Source: Streptomyces sp. 71268 (lineage in GTDB: Bacteria > Actinomycetota > Actinomycetes > Streptomycetales > Streptomycetaceae). Taken from it: a stretch of 64,000 nt of DNA. The translations under genes and the position numbers were made by a program. This document shows, in pieces, positions 8,478 to 16,891 of the stretch. Location of the stretch: the NCBI RefSeq assembly GCF_029392895.1, contig NZ_CP114200.1, forward strand, positions 7,942,501-8,006,500, in the 5' to 3' direction. Below the pieces are notes generated by a model. That model did no database searches. It had not been told where the DNA came from and saw only the letters and a program-made list of their open reading frames with translations. Positions within the stretch are counted from its first letter, which is position 1, and each line of letters opens with the position of its first letter.

Positions 8478-9296
8478 TCATCCGAACCCGCGGGCGTCCT
8501 GCTTCAACGCCGTGTCCACCGTCAGCGCGGTCGCCACCACGAGGCTGAGCAGCGGCTCGGGGAGCTGCTGGTGGATCTGCAGCACGTAGTTGTCCGCAGT
8601 GGTGAACATGGTCTTGGCGAGGCCCTCCCAGGTCTTGGTGATCCGGGCGATCTCGCGGTCGGTGTGGTCGACGATGGCGAAGTTCCAGGCGCGCCAGTTC
8701 TCCGCCTTGATGGCGCCGACCTGCTGTCCCTGCGCCATGATCGCGAAGTTGATCTTCCCGATCACGTTCTGCTGGTGGATCTCGCCGACCGGCTGGCCGT
8801 CCGGGCGGGCGACCAGGACCTTGGACTTCATGAACTTGGCCGGCCGGGTCATCACCAGGTGCGGCTGCCCGTGGGCGTCCCGGATCTCCAGCCGGTGGGT
8901 CATGAACTGGTCAAGGCTGGAGACGAAGCGCGCCACCTTCTTCAGCGTGCTCTGCCCCACCTGGACCACCGAGCCGATGGTCTGGCCGTGCTGGTCGAAG
9001 ACGCTGTACTCGTTGGTCAGCTCGATGAGCTTGGCCTTCTGGTTCACCACCAGCACCGGCTCGGTGAACAGCGTCCCGCCGCCCTGCGGGGTCGAGGTGC
9101 CGAGCCCGGCCTGCTGCTGGACCTGACGCTGGATCTTCTCGGGCGGCGGCCCGGCGGCCGGCTGCTGGGCGGCCTGGCCGGGCTGGCCCGGGTGCGTGTG
9201 CTGGGTCCACTGGGCGCCGTCCCACCAGCGCAGCAGGTGAGGGGTGCCCTGGGGGTCGGCGTACCAGCCGGCGGGCGTGGCGTTGTGCGTTGTCAT
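8478..9296 (-). CDS. DUF2510 domain plus LURP-one/scramblase-like domain protein
   Basis: A 272-residue protein with two parts. Residues about 8-35 form a DUF2510 motif (PAGWYADPQGTPHLLRWWDG and WTQHTHPG). After a Pro/Gln-rich linker, residues about 80-272 match the LURP-one-related/phospholipid-scramblase-like beta-barrel: LVVNQKAKLIELTNEYSVFD, IGSVVQVGQ, THRLEIRDAHGQPHLVMTRP and ARPDGQPVGEIHQQ. It ends in a hydrophobic helix (LLSLVVATALTVDTAL), as tubby/LURP proteins do. Its function is unknown; membrane association through that helix is an inference. It directly precedes the sugar-kinase gene. Confidence 0.82.
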   Translation of the reverse strand: MTTHNATPAGWYADPQGTPHLLRWWDGAQWTQHTHPGQPGQAAQQPAAGPPPEKIQRQVQQQAGLGTSTPQGGGTLFTEPVLVVNQKAKLIELTNEYSVFDQHGQTIGSVVQVGQSTLKKVARFVSSLDQFMTHRLEIRDAHGQPHLVMTRPAKFMKSKVLVARPDGQPVGEIHQQNVIGKINFAIMAQGQQVGAIKAENWRAWNFAIVDHTDREIARITKTWEGLAKTMFTTADNYVLQIHQQLPEPLLSLVVATALTVDTALKQDARGFG

Positions 9297-9448
9297 GCCC
9301 CGACACTATCGCTCGTACTTCCGAACGCGGCCGGCCAGGCGTGAGGCACCGCGACGCGCGGGCGGTCGGGCGGCGGTGCGCGCGCGGGCGGTCAGGCAGC
9401 GGTTCACGCGCGGGCGCGCCGCGTGCAGGTTCGCGCGGGCGCGCGGGG

Positions 9449-10135
9449 TCAGGGCAGTCGCCACTCCACCGGCTGCGACCCCTGCCGCACCAGCAGGTCG
9501 TTGGCCCGGCTGAACGGGCGTGAGCCGAAGAAGCCCCGGTCGGCCGACATGGGTGAGGGGTGGGCGGACTCGACGGCGGGCAGGTTGCCGAGCAGCGGGC
9601 GCAGGTTGCGCGCGTCGCGCCCCCACAGGATCGACACCAGCGGCTTGCCGCGCTCGACCAGCGCCCGGATGGCCTGCTCGGTGACCTCTTCCCAGCCCTT
9701 GCCCCGGTGGGCCGCGGGCTTGCGCGGGGCGGTGGTGAGCGCCCTGTTGAGCAGCAGCACGCCCTGCTCGGTCCAGGGGGTCAAGTCCCCGTTGGAGGGC
9801 CGGGGGTGGCCGAGGTCGGTGTGCAGTTCCTGGAAGATGTTCTGCAGGCTGCCGGGCAGCGGGCGTACCTCGGGGGCGACCGCGAAGCTGAGCCCGACGG
9901 CGTGCCCCGGGGTGGGGTAGGGGTCCTGCCCGACGATCAGCACCCGGACGTCGTCGAAGGGTTGTTGGAAAGCACGCAGGACGTGCTGGCCCGCCGGCAG
10001 GTACGTACGGCCCGCCGCGATCTCGGTGCGCAGGAAGGTCCCCATCGCCGTGATGCGTTCGGCTACGGGCTCAAGTGCCTTGGCCCAGCCGGGTTCTACG
10101 ATTTCGTTCAACGGTCGTCCAGCCACGGCCGTCAC
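9449..10135 (-). CDS. ung: Uracil-DNA glycosylase, family 1
   Basis: A 228-residue base-excision-repair enzyme that removes uracil from DNA. Both family 1 motifs are intact: [16 protein letters not shown] at 70-85 with the water-activating Asp71, and [20 protein letters not shown] at 190-209 with catalytic His192 and the DNA-intercalation loop. LLLNRALTT around 127-135 contains the uracil-recognising Asn. Length is normal for the family. It appears monocistronic: the old yellow enzyme gene upstream ends 263 nt away on the same strand. The product acts in the cytoplasm on the chromosome. Confidence 0.96.
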   Translation of the reverse strand: MTAVAGRPLNEIVEPGWAKALEPVAERITAMGTFLRTEIAAGRTYLPAGQHVLRAFQQPFDDVRVLIVGQDPYPTPGHAVGLSFAVAPEVRPLPGSLQNIFQELHTDLGHPRPSNGDLTPWTEQGVLLLNRALTTAPRKPAAHRGKGWEEVTEQAIRALVERGKPLVSILWGRDARNLRPLLGNLPAVESAHPSPMSADRGFFGSRPFSRANDLLVRQGSQPVEWRLP

Positions 10136-10398
10136 TCTACTGGCCCACGAGGGGCCCGCTCACCCGACCGTGGCCGCCCGTACGCGCGGCACACCGGCAG
10201 GTGGCGGGCGGGCGCCGGGTGTCACCGTCGAGGATCCCGCCCCGGCCGACGCAGCGGAACGGCCCCGTCCGGCCCGGTCCTCACCTCCGGGACGCCGCCG
10301 TCCCAGCCGTCGCCTGCTGCCGCCAGTGTGCGCCCGGCCACTGACAACGGCGTTCCCGGAGTGTGCCCGCGCAGGTCGGCGCGGTTACGGAGCGGAGG

Positions 10399-11517
10399 TC
10401 AGGCGGCCCAGGAGTAGGGGTCGGGGTAGCTCGGAGTGCGACCGAGGGCGCGCGCCGCGCGGTGCGGCCAGTACGGGTCGCGCAGCAGCTCCCGGCCGAG
10501 CAGGACCGCGTCCGCCTCGCCGGACTGGAGCACCTTCTCGGCCTGCTCCGGCTCGGTGATCTTGCCGACGGCCGCGACCGGAAGGTCGGTCTCCGCCTTC
10601 ACCCGGGCCGCGAAGGGGACCTGGTAGCCGGGGCCGGTGGGGATGTGGACGCCGGTGGCGTTCCCGCCGGTGGAGACGTCGAGCAGGTCCACGCCGTGGG
10701 CGTGCAGGTCGCGCGCGAAGCGCACCGTGTCGTCGGCCGTCCAGCCGAGCGGGCCATCGGCCTCGGCGCCGTCCGCCCGCGCGGTCTCCTGCAACCAGTC
10801 GGTCGCCGAGATCCGGAAGAAGACCGGCAACTCCTTGGGCCACACCGCGCGTACCGCGTCCACCACCCGCAGCGCGAAGCGGGTGCGGTTCTCGTACGAG
10901 CCGCCGTACGCGTCCGTGCGGTGGTTGCTGTGCGGGGAGAGGAACTCGCCGATCAGGTACCCGTGCGCGCCGTGCACCTCGACGACCTCGAAGCCGGCGG
11001 CGAGCGCGCGCCGGGCCGCGTCCGCGAACTGGCCGACGATCTCGTCTATACGCTCCTCCGTCAGCTCGTCGGGGACCGGGTGGTCGGCGTCGAAGGCGAT
11101 GGGGCTCGGCCCGACCGGCTGCCAGCCGTGCTGCGCGGGGTCGGTGATCGGGGCGCCGCCGCGCCAGGGGCGGTCGGTGCTCGCCTTGCGCCCGGCATGT
11201 GCGATCTGGATGCCCGGGACGGTGCCGTGCTCCTTGAGCGATGCGGTGATCCGGCGCAGCGCCTCGACCTGGGTGTCGTTCCAGATGCCCAGGTCGGCGG
11301 GGCTGATCCGGCCCTCGGGGGAGACGGCGGTGGCCTCGACCAGGATGAGGCCGGCGCCGCCGACGGCCCGCGAGGTGTAGTGCGTGTGGTGCCAGTCACC
11401 GGCCACGCCGGCGTTCGGCCCGAAGACCTCGGCGGAGTACTGGCACATCGGGGCCATCCAGACGCGGTTCGGGATGGTCAGTGTCCGCAGGGTGTACGGC
11501 TCGAACAGGGCGCTCAC
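10399..11517 (-). CDS. NADH:flavin oxidoreductase, YqjM-like old yellow enzyme
   Basis: A 372-residue FMN-dependent ene-reductase that would reduce activated C=C bonds with NAD(P)H. Features of the YqjM (thermophilic-like) subclass are visible: MAPMCQYSAE with Cys25 near the flavin, QIAHAGRKAS at 105-113, VHGAHGYLIGEFLSPHSNHR with the substrate-binding His pair, and RISATDW and the C-terminal LLGRELLRDPYWPHRAA. It is probably cytoplasmic and involved in electrophile or quinone detoxification, by analogy. The promoter carries two copies of an operator motif also found before the ArsR-type gene at 20981, so repression by that protein is likely. Confidence 0.92.
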   Translation of the reverse strand: MSALFEPYTLRTLTIPNRVWMAPMCQYSAEVFGPNAGVAGDWHHTHYTSRAVGGAGLILVEATAVSPEGRISPADLGIWNDTQVEALRRITASLKEHGTVPGIQIAHAGRKASTDRPWRGGAPITDPAQHGWQPVGPSPIAFDADHPVPDELTEERIDEIVGQFADAARRALAAGFEVVEVHGAHGYLIGEFLSPHSNHRTDAYGGSYENRTRFALRVVDAVRAVWPKELPVFFRISATDWLQETARADGAEADGPLGWTADDTVRFARDLHAHGVDLLDVSTGGNATGVHIPTGPGYQVPFAARVKAETDLPVAAVGKITEPEQAEKVLQSGEADAVLLGRELLRDPYWPHRAARALGRTPSYPDPYSWAA

Positions 11518-11552
11518 GACTACTCCACTTCGCGGGGCGACGGGGTGCGGGT

Positions 11553-11608
11553 TTGTACGGTGCTGATCGTAGTACGTCGCTCATCAAATTACGAGACCCC
11601 TCGTACAA
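11553..11608 (-). promoter_or_regulatory. Double operator upstream of the old yellow enzyme gene
   Basis: Two inverted repeats of form TACGR-N6-TCGTA: 11556-11571 (TACGG-N6-TCGTA) inside the longer TTGTACG...TCGTAGTACG (11553-11576), and 11590-11605 (perfect TACGA-N6-TCGTA), which read on the minus strand extends to TTGTACGA. Centres are 34 bp apart and lie about 45 and 80 bp upstream of the GTG/ATG region. The same element occurs at 20892-20915. Confidence 0.65.
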
Positions 11609-11684
11609 ACGCCGTGGGGCGAGGTGGGGCCCCACGCCTCCACCCCGCCCCACGCCATCCCGCCCGCCCCCGGGTGCGCGCCCC

Positions 11685-12788
11685 TTACGACACCCGCGAT
11701 GCGCCCCGCGCCCCGTCGGCCGCCCCGCCGCCCGCGCCCCGCTGCTTGGGCCAGGCCGGCACCGGGCCGCCCCACACGCGACGCCGTCCCGGCCGCTCCG
11801 CAGCGCGCGTGGACTCCCAGACCCGGCGCCACCGCGCCGCGCGCCGTACCCCGGCCGTCGGCGGCGCCGAGGCGGGGGTCGGCGGCGCGTCGGCGGCCTC
11901 CACCGCGCCGCGCAGCGCTCCGTACCACCCCACGTCCGTCTCCGCCCACAACGCGTTGACCTCGCGCATCATGCGATCGCGGAAGGCCGGCGCCGTCTCG
12001 TCGGGGCCCGCCACGATCGGCCGGCCGAAGCGCACGCTGATCGGCGCGGCGTCGCGCCGGGGCAGCACGTCACCCGGCGGCAGCGCCGCGAACGTGCCCC
12101 GTACCGCCACCGGCACGGCCGGCACCCCGGTGTCCAGGCACAGCCGCGCGGCGCCCAGCCGGAACCAACTCATCCAGCCGTCGCGGGAGCGCGACCCCTC
12201 GGGGAACAGCAACACGCTCCAACCACTGCCGATCAGCCGCGTCGCCAACCCGGCGCCGTGGCCGCGCCGCCCGGCCCCCCGGTCGCGGCGCCGGTCCACC
12301 GGGAAGGCGTTGAACAGCAACGCCGTCGTCACCCCGGTCAGCCGCGAGGCGAAGAAGTGGTCGGCCGCCGCGCCCACCGTCGTCCGGGCCGCGACGGGCC
12401 CCGGCAGCGCCCCCAGGATCAACGGCGTGTCGAGGTGGCTGGCGTGGTTGGCCACGAACACCACCGGTCCGCGCAGCCCCGCCAGGTGCTCGCGCCCCGT
12501 CACCACGGGCCGGACGTGCGCCCACAGCAGCGGCTTCAGCACGCCGGTGCGCAGCGCGTCACGAGCCAGCGCGGCCGGCGCCGACCGGGCCCAGGCGGTA
12601 CGGAACGGCGCCCGCGCCGCGTACTGCTCGGGCGGCAGTCCGCGCGGCGGCCTGGCCCGCCCCCGCCAGTCGCGTCCCTGGCGCAACAGGGCCAGGTCAC
12701 GGCGCAGGCCCCCGCCGTTCCCGCGCGCCGCGCCGCCGAGCCACCGGGCGGCCCGGTTGCCGGGCCCGCCCTCCCGTCCGCCCGTCAC
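11685..12788 (-). CDS. 1-acyl-sn-glycerol-3-phosphate acyltransferase-like protein (PlsC family)
   Basis: A 367-residue glycerolipid acyltransferase-like protein. The catalytic HX4D motif is NHASHLD, followed by FFASRLTG, the phosphate-binding motif FPEGSRSRDG and the VPAVPVAVRGTF block, in the family order. It would transfer an acyl group, perhaps from the acyl carrier protein encoded in the same locus, to a hydroxyl on a lipid precursor at the membrane. The N-terminal 80 residues and the C-terminal 90 are basic, Ala/Pro-rich extensions outside the core. The start is GTG 12788, overlapping the stop of the LarA-like gene by 4 nt (GTGA), so translational coupling is likely; the 851-residue reading that continues upstream is rejected. 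Confidence 0.86.
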   Translation of the reverse strand: MTGGREGGPGNRAARWLGGAARGNGGGLRRDLALLRQGRDWRGRARPPRGLPPEQYAARAPFRTAWARSAPAALARDALRTGVLKPLLWAHVRPVVTGREHLAGLRGPVVFVANHASHLDTPLILGALPGPVAARTTVGAAADHFFASRLTGVTTALLFNAFPVDRRRDRGAGRRGHGAGLATRLIGSGWSVLLFPEGSRSRDGWMSWFRLGAARLCLDTGVPAVPVAVRGTFAALPPGDVLPRRDAAPISVRFGRPIVAGPDETAPAFRDRMMREVNALWAETDVGWYGALRGAVEAADAPPTPASAPPTAGVRRAARWRRVWESTRAAERPGRRRVWGGPVPAWPKQRGAGGGAADGARGASRVS

Positions 12789-14362
12789 GAGACGTCCGCC
12801 AGGGTCAGCGGCGGGGCGTGCAGATAGGTGATCTCCGGACTGCCGCCCACCGTGTGCGAGGCCAACTGGAGGGCGTCGGCCAACGTGCTGGCCGCGCGGA
12901 ACCCGAGGCGGGAGGCGACCGCCGGATCGGCACCGACGAAGATGACGTCGCCCAGGTGCTCCCTGGCGTGCGCGCACCAGTACCACATGTAGAACGGGTG
13001 CACCCCGTGGTACGCGTAGCTCCTGCGGTACAGGTGGACGTACCACGGATCGGTCGCGAACTGCTCCTCGAACTTGCCCTCCACCACGGCCGGGTCGGTC
13101 GACTGGGTCAGCACGTCCTCGTAGAAGTCGAGGTAGCTCGGGTGGTGCACGGTGTGGAACTCGTTCGGCAGCGGGTGGTAGAAGATGCCCACCCCACCAC
13201 GCCGGACGATGGGCTTGTTCAGGTACATGTTGAACAGGTAGCCGAGGCCCATCGAGGCCACCAGGATCGGGTTCATCACCGAGTTGACGTTGTACGGGCA
13301 CAGGTACGGCACGCCGAACACCCCCACGTCCGCCTGGCCCGACACCGGCGTGACCTGTTGCCGGTGCACGTGTCGCAGTGTGATGGGGTGCACCGCGCTC
13401 GGCGCGCCCGCGGCGACGCTGGTCACGCCCCAGGGTGCGGCCACCCGGTGGAAGGCGCGCCGGCGCAGCGCGGGCGGGAGCAGCCGGGAGCCGCGCCGCG
13501 CACCGATGAACGCCGCCTGGTCCGCCGCGTTCCACTCCCACTCGCGCTTGCTGAGGAAGCCCAGCGGCTGCGGGAAGGCGTCGTTGTTCAGCGCGGTCTC
13601 GATCGTGAACACCCTGACCTGACCGCCGATCAGGTCCTGCATGCGGTCGTAGGAGCGGTGCATGGCCGAGTGGGCCGGGTCGTTGAAGGAGCGCGAGTTC
13701 CGCAGGGTGTCCACGTTGTGGTGGTGGCGCAGGCTGCGGTAGCTGGCCAGGCCCACCGACACCGACTTCGGCCCGCCGTTCATCGCCACCAGCGTGATGT
13801 TCACGTACACGATGAGATCGCTCTCCGCCGCCCGGCGGTTGATCTCCACGTCCTCGCCGTGCCCGGTCTGGCCGAGGTGGAGCAGGTTCTCCTGGTCCTC
13901 CGCGTCGTGGTTGCGCAGGTGCTGGGGGAAGAACGAGCGGAAGACCCGGTCGCCCACCACGTGCCGCAGCTCGGCCGGCGTCATGCGCCGGTGCAGCGCG
14001 TTGGCCGCGATCAGCTCCACGTCGTCTACCCGGTGCGCGGCGGCCAGCTCCAGCACGTGCTCGATGATCCGCTGCCGGATGTCCGGGCTGCGCATGGGCG
14101 GCAGCGGCAGCGACAGGTCGTCGAAGACGATGGTCAGCCGCATGCCGGGGCGCAGCAGCGCGGGCAGCGGATCGCTGCCGTGCGGCTGGTGCAGCGCCCG
14201 TGTGATCGCCGCGTCCAGGTCCCGGATGCCGGGCAGGCACGCGGGCGGGTAGACGACCCGAGCGCCGTGCGGCAACTGTTCGAGTCGGAAGCCCTCCCCC
14301 TCACACACCAGCAACGGCGGTGTGCGCTCGTCGACTTCGAGGACCAGTCCGGGTCTGCTCAC
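12785..14362 (-). CDS. LarA-family (lactate racemase domain) protein
   Basis: A 525-residue protein with the nickel-pincer-nucleotide-dependent LarA fold; known LarA racemises lactate by hydride transfer on a Ni-pincer cofactor bound through a lysine. Aligning from memory with Lactobacillus plantarum LarA: VFDDLSLPLPPM (79-90) matches the nucleotide-binding loop, ANALHRRMTPAELR keeps a His at 124 (H108 equivalent), GGPKSV keeps the pincer lysine at 199 (K184) and LRHHHN (211-216) can supply the nickel His (H200). The second catalytic His (H174) appears lost, the local sequence being VNITLVAMNGG. The C-terminal 300 residues are longer and more divergent than in LarA. GTG 14362 overlaps the upstream stop by 4 nt. 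Substrate unknown; context suggests a lipid-linked hydroxy compound. Confidence 0.8.
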   Translation of the reverse strand: MSRPGLVLEVDERTPPLLVCEGEGFRLEQLPHGARVVYPPACLPGIRDLDAAITRALHQPHGSDPLPALLRPGMRLTIVFDDLSLPLPPMRSPDIRQRIIEHVLELAAAHRVDDVELIAANALHRRMTPAELRHVVGDRVFRSFFPQHLRNHDAEDQENLLHLGQTGHGEDVEINRRAAESDLIVYVNITLVAMNGGPKSVSVGLASYRSLRHHHNVDTLRNSRSFNDPAHSAMHRSYDRMQDLIGGQVRVFTIETALNNDAFPQPLGFLSKREWEWNAADQAAFIGARRGSRLLPPALRRRAFHRVAAPWGVTSVAAGAPSAVHPITLRHVHRQQVTPVSGQADVGVFGVPYLCPYNVNSVMNPILVASMGLGYLFNMYLNKPIVRRGGVGIFYHPLPNEFHTVHHPSYLDFYEDVLTQSTDPAVVEGKFEEQFATDPWYVHLYRRSYAYHGVHPFYMWYWCAHAREHLGDVIFVGADPAVASRLGFRAASTLADALQLASHTVGGSPEITYLHAPPLTLADVS

Positions 14363-16674
14363 GCGTAGCTCCTTGTCGCTGTGCTGGCACCGCCGGCCCG
14401 CACCGTCTCGGTCAGCGCCTCCCACCGGGTGCCCGCGTGCGCGCCCCAGCGCACGACGGGCCAGTGCCGGCGCGCGGCGTACCGGTACAGCCGCAGGTCG
14501 GGATTGACCGCGCAGGGCCGGCCGACCGAGGCCAGGAAGGGCCGGTCGGAGTAGCTGTCGGCGTACGCGTACGAACGCCGCAGGGACAGCCCGTGCTCGC
14601 GCGCGTACTCGCGCAGCCACGCGGCGCGCGCCTCGCCGACCACCGGTGGGGCCACCAGCCGGCCGGAGAGCACGCCGCCCCGGCTCTCCATCCGGCAGGC
14701 CACGATGTCGTCGAAGAGCGGGCGCAGCGGCTCGACCAGCAGGTCGAGGCTGCCGGTGACCAGGACGGTGCGGTGCCCGGCCGCGCGGTGCTCGCGCGCC
14801 CGGCGCACCGCCTCCGGCAGCGCCCGCCGCAGCATCGCGTCCGCCAGCGCGTCCCGCACCAGGTCCCGCAGCGCGGCGGCGTCGGCGCCCTGGTAGCGGC
14901 GCAGGAAGGCGCGGACGAACGCCGCCCGGTCGGTGCGCTCCGCGCGCAGGTAGCGGGGGACCGCGCGGGCCAGGTCGAGCAGCTCGGCCGCGTGGCCGGG
15001 CAGCGAGCCGGAGCCGAGGCGGGCCCACAGGTAGGACTCGACCATGTCGGCGGCCACGAAGGTGCCGTCGAGGTCGAAGACGGCGGCGACGTCGTCCGCC
15101 GGCGGCAGCGCGCGGGGCGCCGCGCGACCGCGCCCGGCCGCCGCCCCGCGCAACCCCATGGCGTCGCGCAGCCGCCGGGTCACCGCCGGGCAGTGCACCT
15201 CCTCCAGGTAGTCGCGCCAGTCCAGCCCGCGCGGGTCGAAGCCGCGCTCGGCCGCGAGCCGTGGCGGCAGGGAGCGGTGCAGGGCCATCAACTCCCGGTC
15301 GTCATAGCGGCCCTGCGCGCCGGTGTACGGCTGGTACACCTCGAAGTAGTGCCGCTGACGGGCGAGTTCGCCGCGCCGGTGGCGCAGCCCGCGCTCCCGC
15401 TCCTGGACCCGCTCGCCACCGGGCAGCCACTCCAGCGCGCTACCGGCCGCCGCGACGGCCCGGTCGGCGAGGTCGAGCGCCGTCCGCACGCGCGCCGGGC
15501 TCTGGAACCGCCACCGCGCGTGCCGCAGGTGACCGCGCCCCGACGGATCGGGCAGCGGATGCCGGGTGAAGTACGCGTCCAGGTGGTCGTGGAGCGCCCC
15601 GTAGGTCAGCGGGTTGCCGGCGCCCGAGCCGACGTGGAAGTAGTGCGGCGCGTCCGCCGGCGGCACCGCGGCGGCGGCGGCCAGGATCGCGTTGACCACC
15701 AGGTCCGCCGGGATGACGTCCAGGACGGCGTCCGGATCGCCCGGCAGGTCCCACATGGCCCCCGTCCCGTAGTCGATGATCAGCGGGTCGAGCATCTTGT
15801 GCCCGTCGATCCAGCCCGGGTACGGGTGGCGCAGCGCGCTCTCGACGATGGCCGGCCGCAACACCGTCAGCGGTCGCCCGGCCCAGCCCTCCTCGGTGGC
15901 CCGCTCGGCCAGCGCCTTGGTGAAGGTGTACACGTCCGTCCACCCCAGCGCGTTGGCCCGGGCCCGCCCGTAGGCGACCAGCCGCCGCGCCACCCACGCC
16001 CGCCTGGCCTCCTCGGCGTGCCCGGCCACCACCTGGTTGCCGCACGGCGCGTGCGCCCGGCCCGCCTCCCGCAGCAGCCGGCGCAGCACCTCGGGGCGCC
16101 GCGAGTCCCGCTCGACCTCCGCGCGTACGGTCTCGCTGGCGGCCAGCTCCTCCCGCCAGTCCACCGTGTGCCGCAGCGGCTCCTCGCGCACCGTTCCGTG
16201 GCCGGGCGCCGACACGTAGGCGGTGGAGACGTAGACCAGGTGCGGCGGCACGGGCTGGCGGGCCAACTGCTCGCAGAGCCGGACGGCCCCGGCGACGTTG
16301 GAGCCGAACGCCTCGTCGATGGGCGGGTCGAAGGTGACCGCCGACGCGCAGTGGATGACCGTGTCCAGGTCGTCCGGCAGCCCCGTCACGCTCTCCAGGT
16401 CACCCTCGACGACCTGGACCCGGCGCGCCGCCTCGGCCAACTCGTCGTCACCGCCCGGCCGTTCGTGCCACCGCCGGAACACGTCCTTCCGGAGCAGCCG
16501 CACCAGGCGGTCACGGCCACCACACCCGCCCCGGCCGCGCAACAGGAGGCTGACGCGGGTGTCGGGATGGTCGGCGAGCAGCCGCTCCAACACGGCCTGC
16601 CCGATGAACCCGGTGGCCCCGGTGAGGAGGACGTGCGCCCCCTCCAGGCTGGTGACGGCGTAGGTGCGCGGCAT
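14359..16674 (-). CDS. Fatty acyl reductase-like SDR fused to HAD-IB phosphatase
   Basis: A 771-residue two-domain protein. Residues about 10-400 form an extended short-chain dehydrogenase of the fatty acyl-CoA/ACP reductase type: NAD(P) site LLTGATGFIGQ, CASAVTFDPP, YVSTAYVSAPG and the Tyr-x3-Lys pair in VYTFTKALAER. A FAR-type C-terminal helical part follows. From about residue 530 a HAD-IB (SerB-like) phosphatase begins: FDLDGTFVAAD with the nucleophile Asp, VLVTGSLDLLVEPL, and YADSYSDRPFLASVG. The first half should reduce an acyl thioester to aldehyde or alcohol; the second should remove a phosphate. ATG 16674 follows GAGGAAG. It is the first gene of the FAR/LarA/PlsC overlap chain and lies 217 nt after larC. 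Confidence 0.83.
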   Translation of the reverse strand: MPRTYAVTSLEGAHVLLTGATGFIGQAVLERLLADHPDTRVSLLLRGRGGCGGRDRLVRLLRKDVFRRWHERPGGDDELAEAARRVQVVEGDLESVTGLPDDLDTVIHCASAVTFDPPIDEAFGSNVAGAVRLCEQLARQPVPPHLVYVSTAYVSAPGHGTVREEPLRHTVDWREELAASETVRAEVERDSRRPEVLRRLLREAGRAHAPCGNQVVAGHAEEARRAWVARRLVAYGRARANALGWTDVYTFTKALAERATEEGWAGRPLTVLRPAIVESALRHPYPGWIDGHKMLDPLIIDYGTGAMWDLPGDPDAVLDVIPADLVVNAILAAAAAVPPADAPHYFHVGSGAGNPLTYGALHDHLDAYFTRHPLPDPSGRGHLRHARWRFQSPARVRTALDLADRAVAAAGSALEWLPGGERVQERERGLRHRRGELARQRHYFEVYQPYTGAQGRYDDRELMALHRSLPPRLAAERGFDPRGLDWRDYLEEVHCPAVTRRLRDAMGLRGAAAGRGRAAPRALPPADDVAAVFDLDGTFVAADMVESYLWARLGSGSLPGHAAELLDLARAVPRYLRAERTDRAAFVRAFLRRYQGADAAALRDLVRDALADAMLRRALPEAVRRAREHRAAGHRTVLVTGSLDLLVEPLRPLFDDIVACRMESRGGVLSGRLVAPPVVGEARAAWLREYAREHGLSLRRSYAYADSYSDRPFLASVGRPCAVNPDLRLYRYAARRHWPVVRWGAHAGTRWEALTETVRAGGASTATRSYA

Positions 16675-16768
16675 GGCTTCCTCTGGGTCGGCGATGACGG
16701 GGGACGGGGAGGGGACGCGGGCACGGCGCGGCGCGCCGGCGGATGACATGGCGACGGCGCGGGCACCA

Positions 16769-16799
16769 GCCTCCCGCCGCGAGGCTGTCGGCGGGAGGC
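16769..16799 (-). terminator. Hairpin between larC and the acyl reductase gene
   Basis: Perfect 11-bp stem, GCCTCCCGCCG (16769-16779) with CGGCGGGAGGC (16789-16799), 9-nt loop, about 93 nt past the larC stop and 95 nt before the reductase ATG. It could end or attenuate transcription from the cofactor genes. No U-run is seen, as is usual in this GC range. Confidence 0.6.
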
Positions 16800-16891
16800 G
16801 GCCGTGGGGGAGCGGCCGAGCGGTGGTGGCCGCGTGCGGTCGGTGGCCGGCGTGCGCCCCGCGCGGGGAGGTGAGGGGGGCCGGTGGCTGA

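Noticed and set aside
11685..14240. An 851-residue frame that would fuse PlsC to an upstream region
   Set aside because: The upstream part overlaps the LarA-like gene in another frame; GTG 12788 with a 4-nt overlap explains the acyltransferase.
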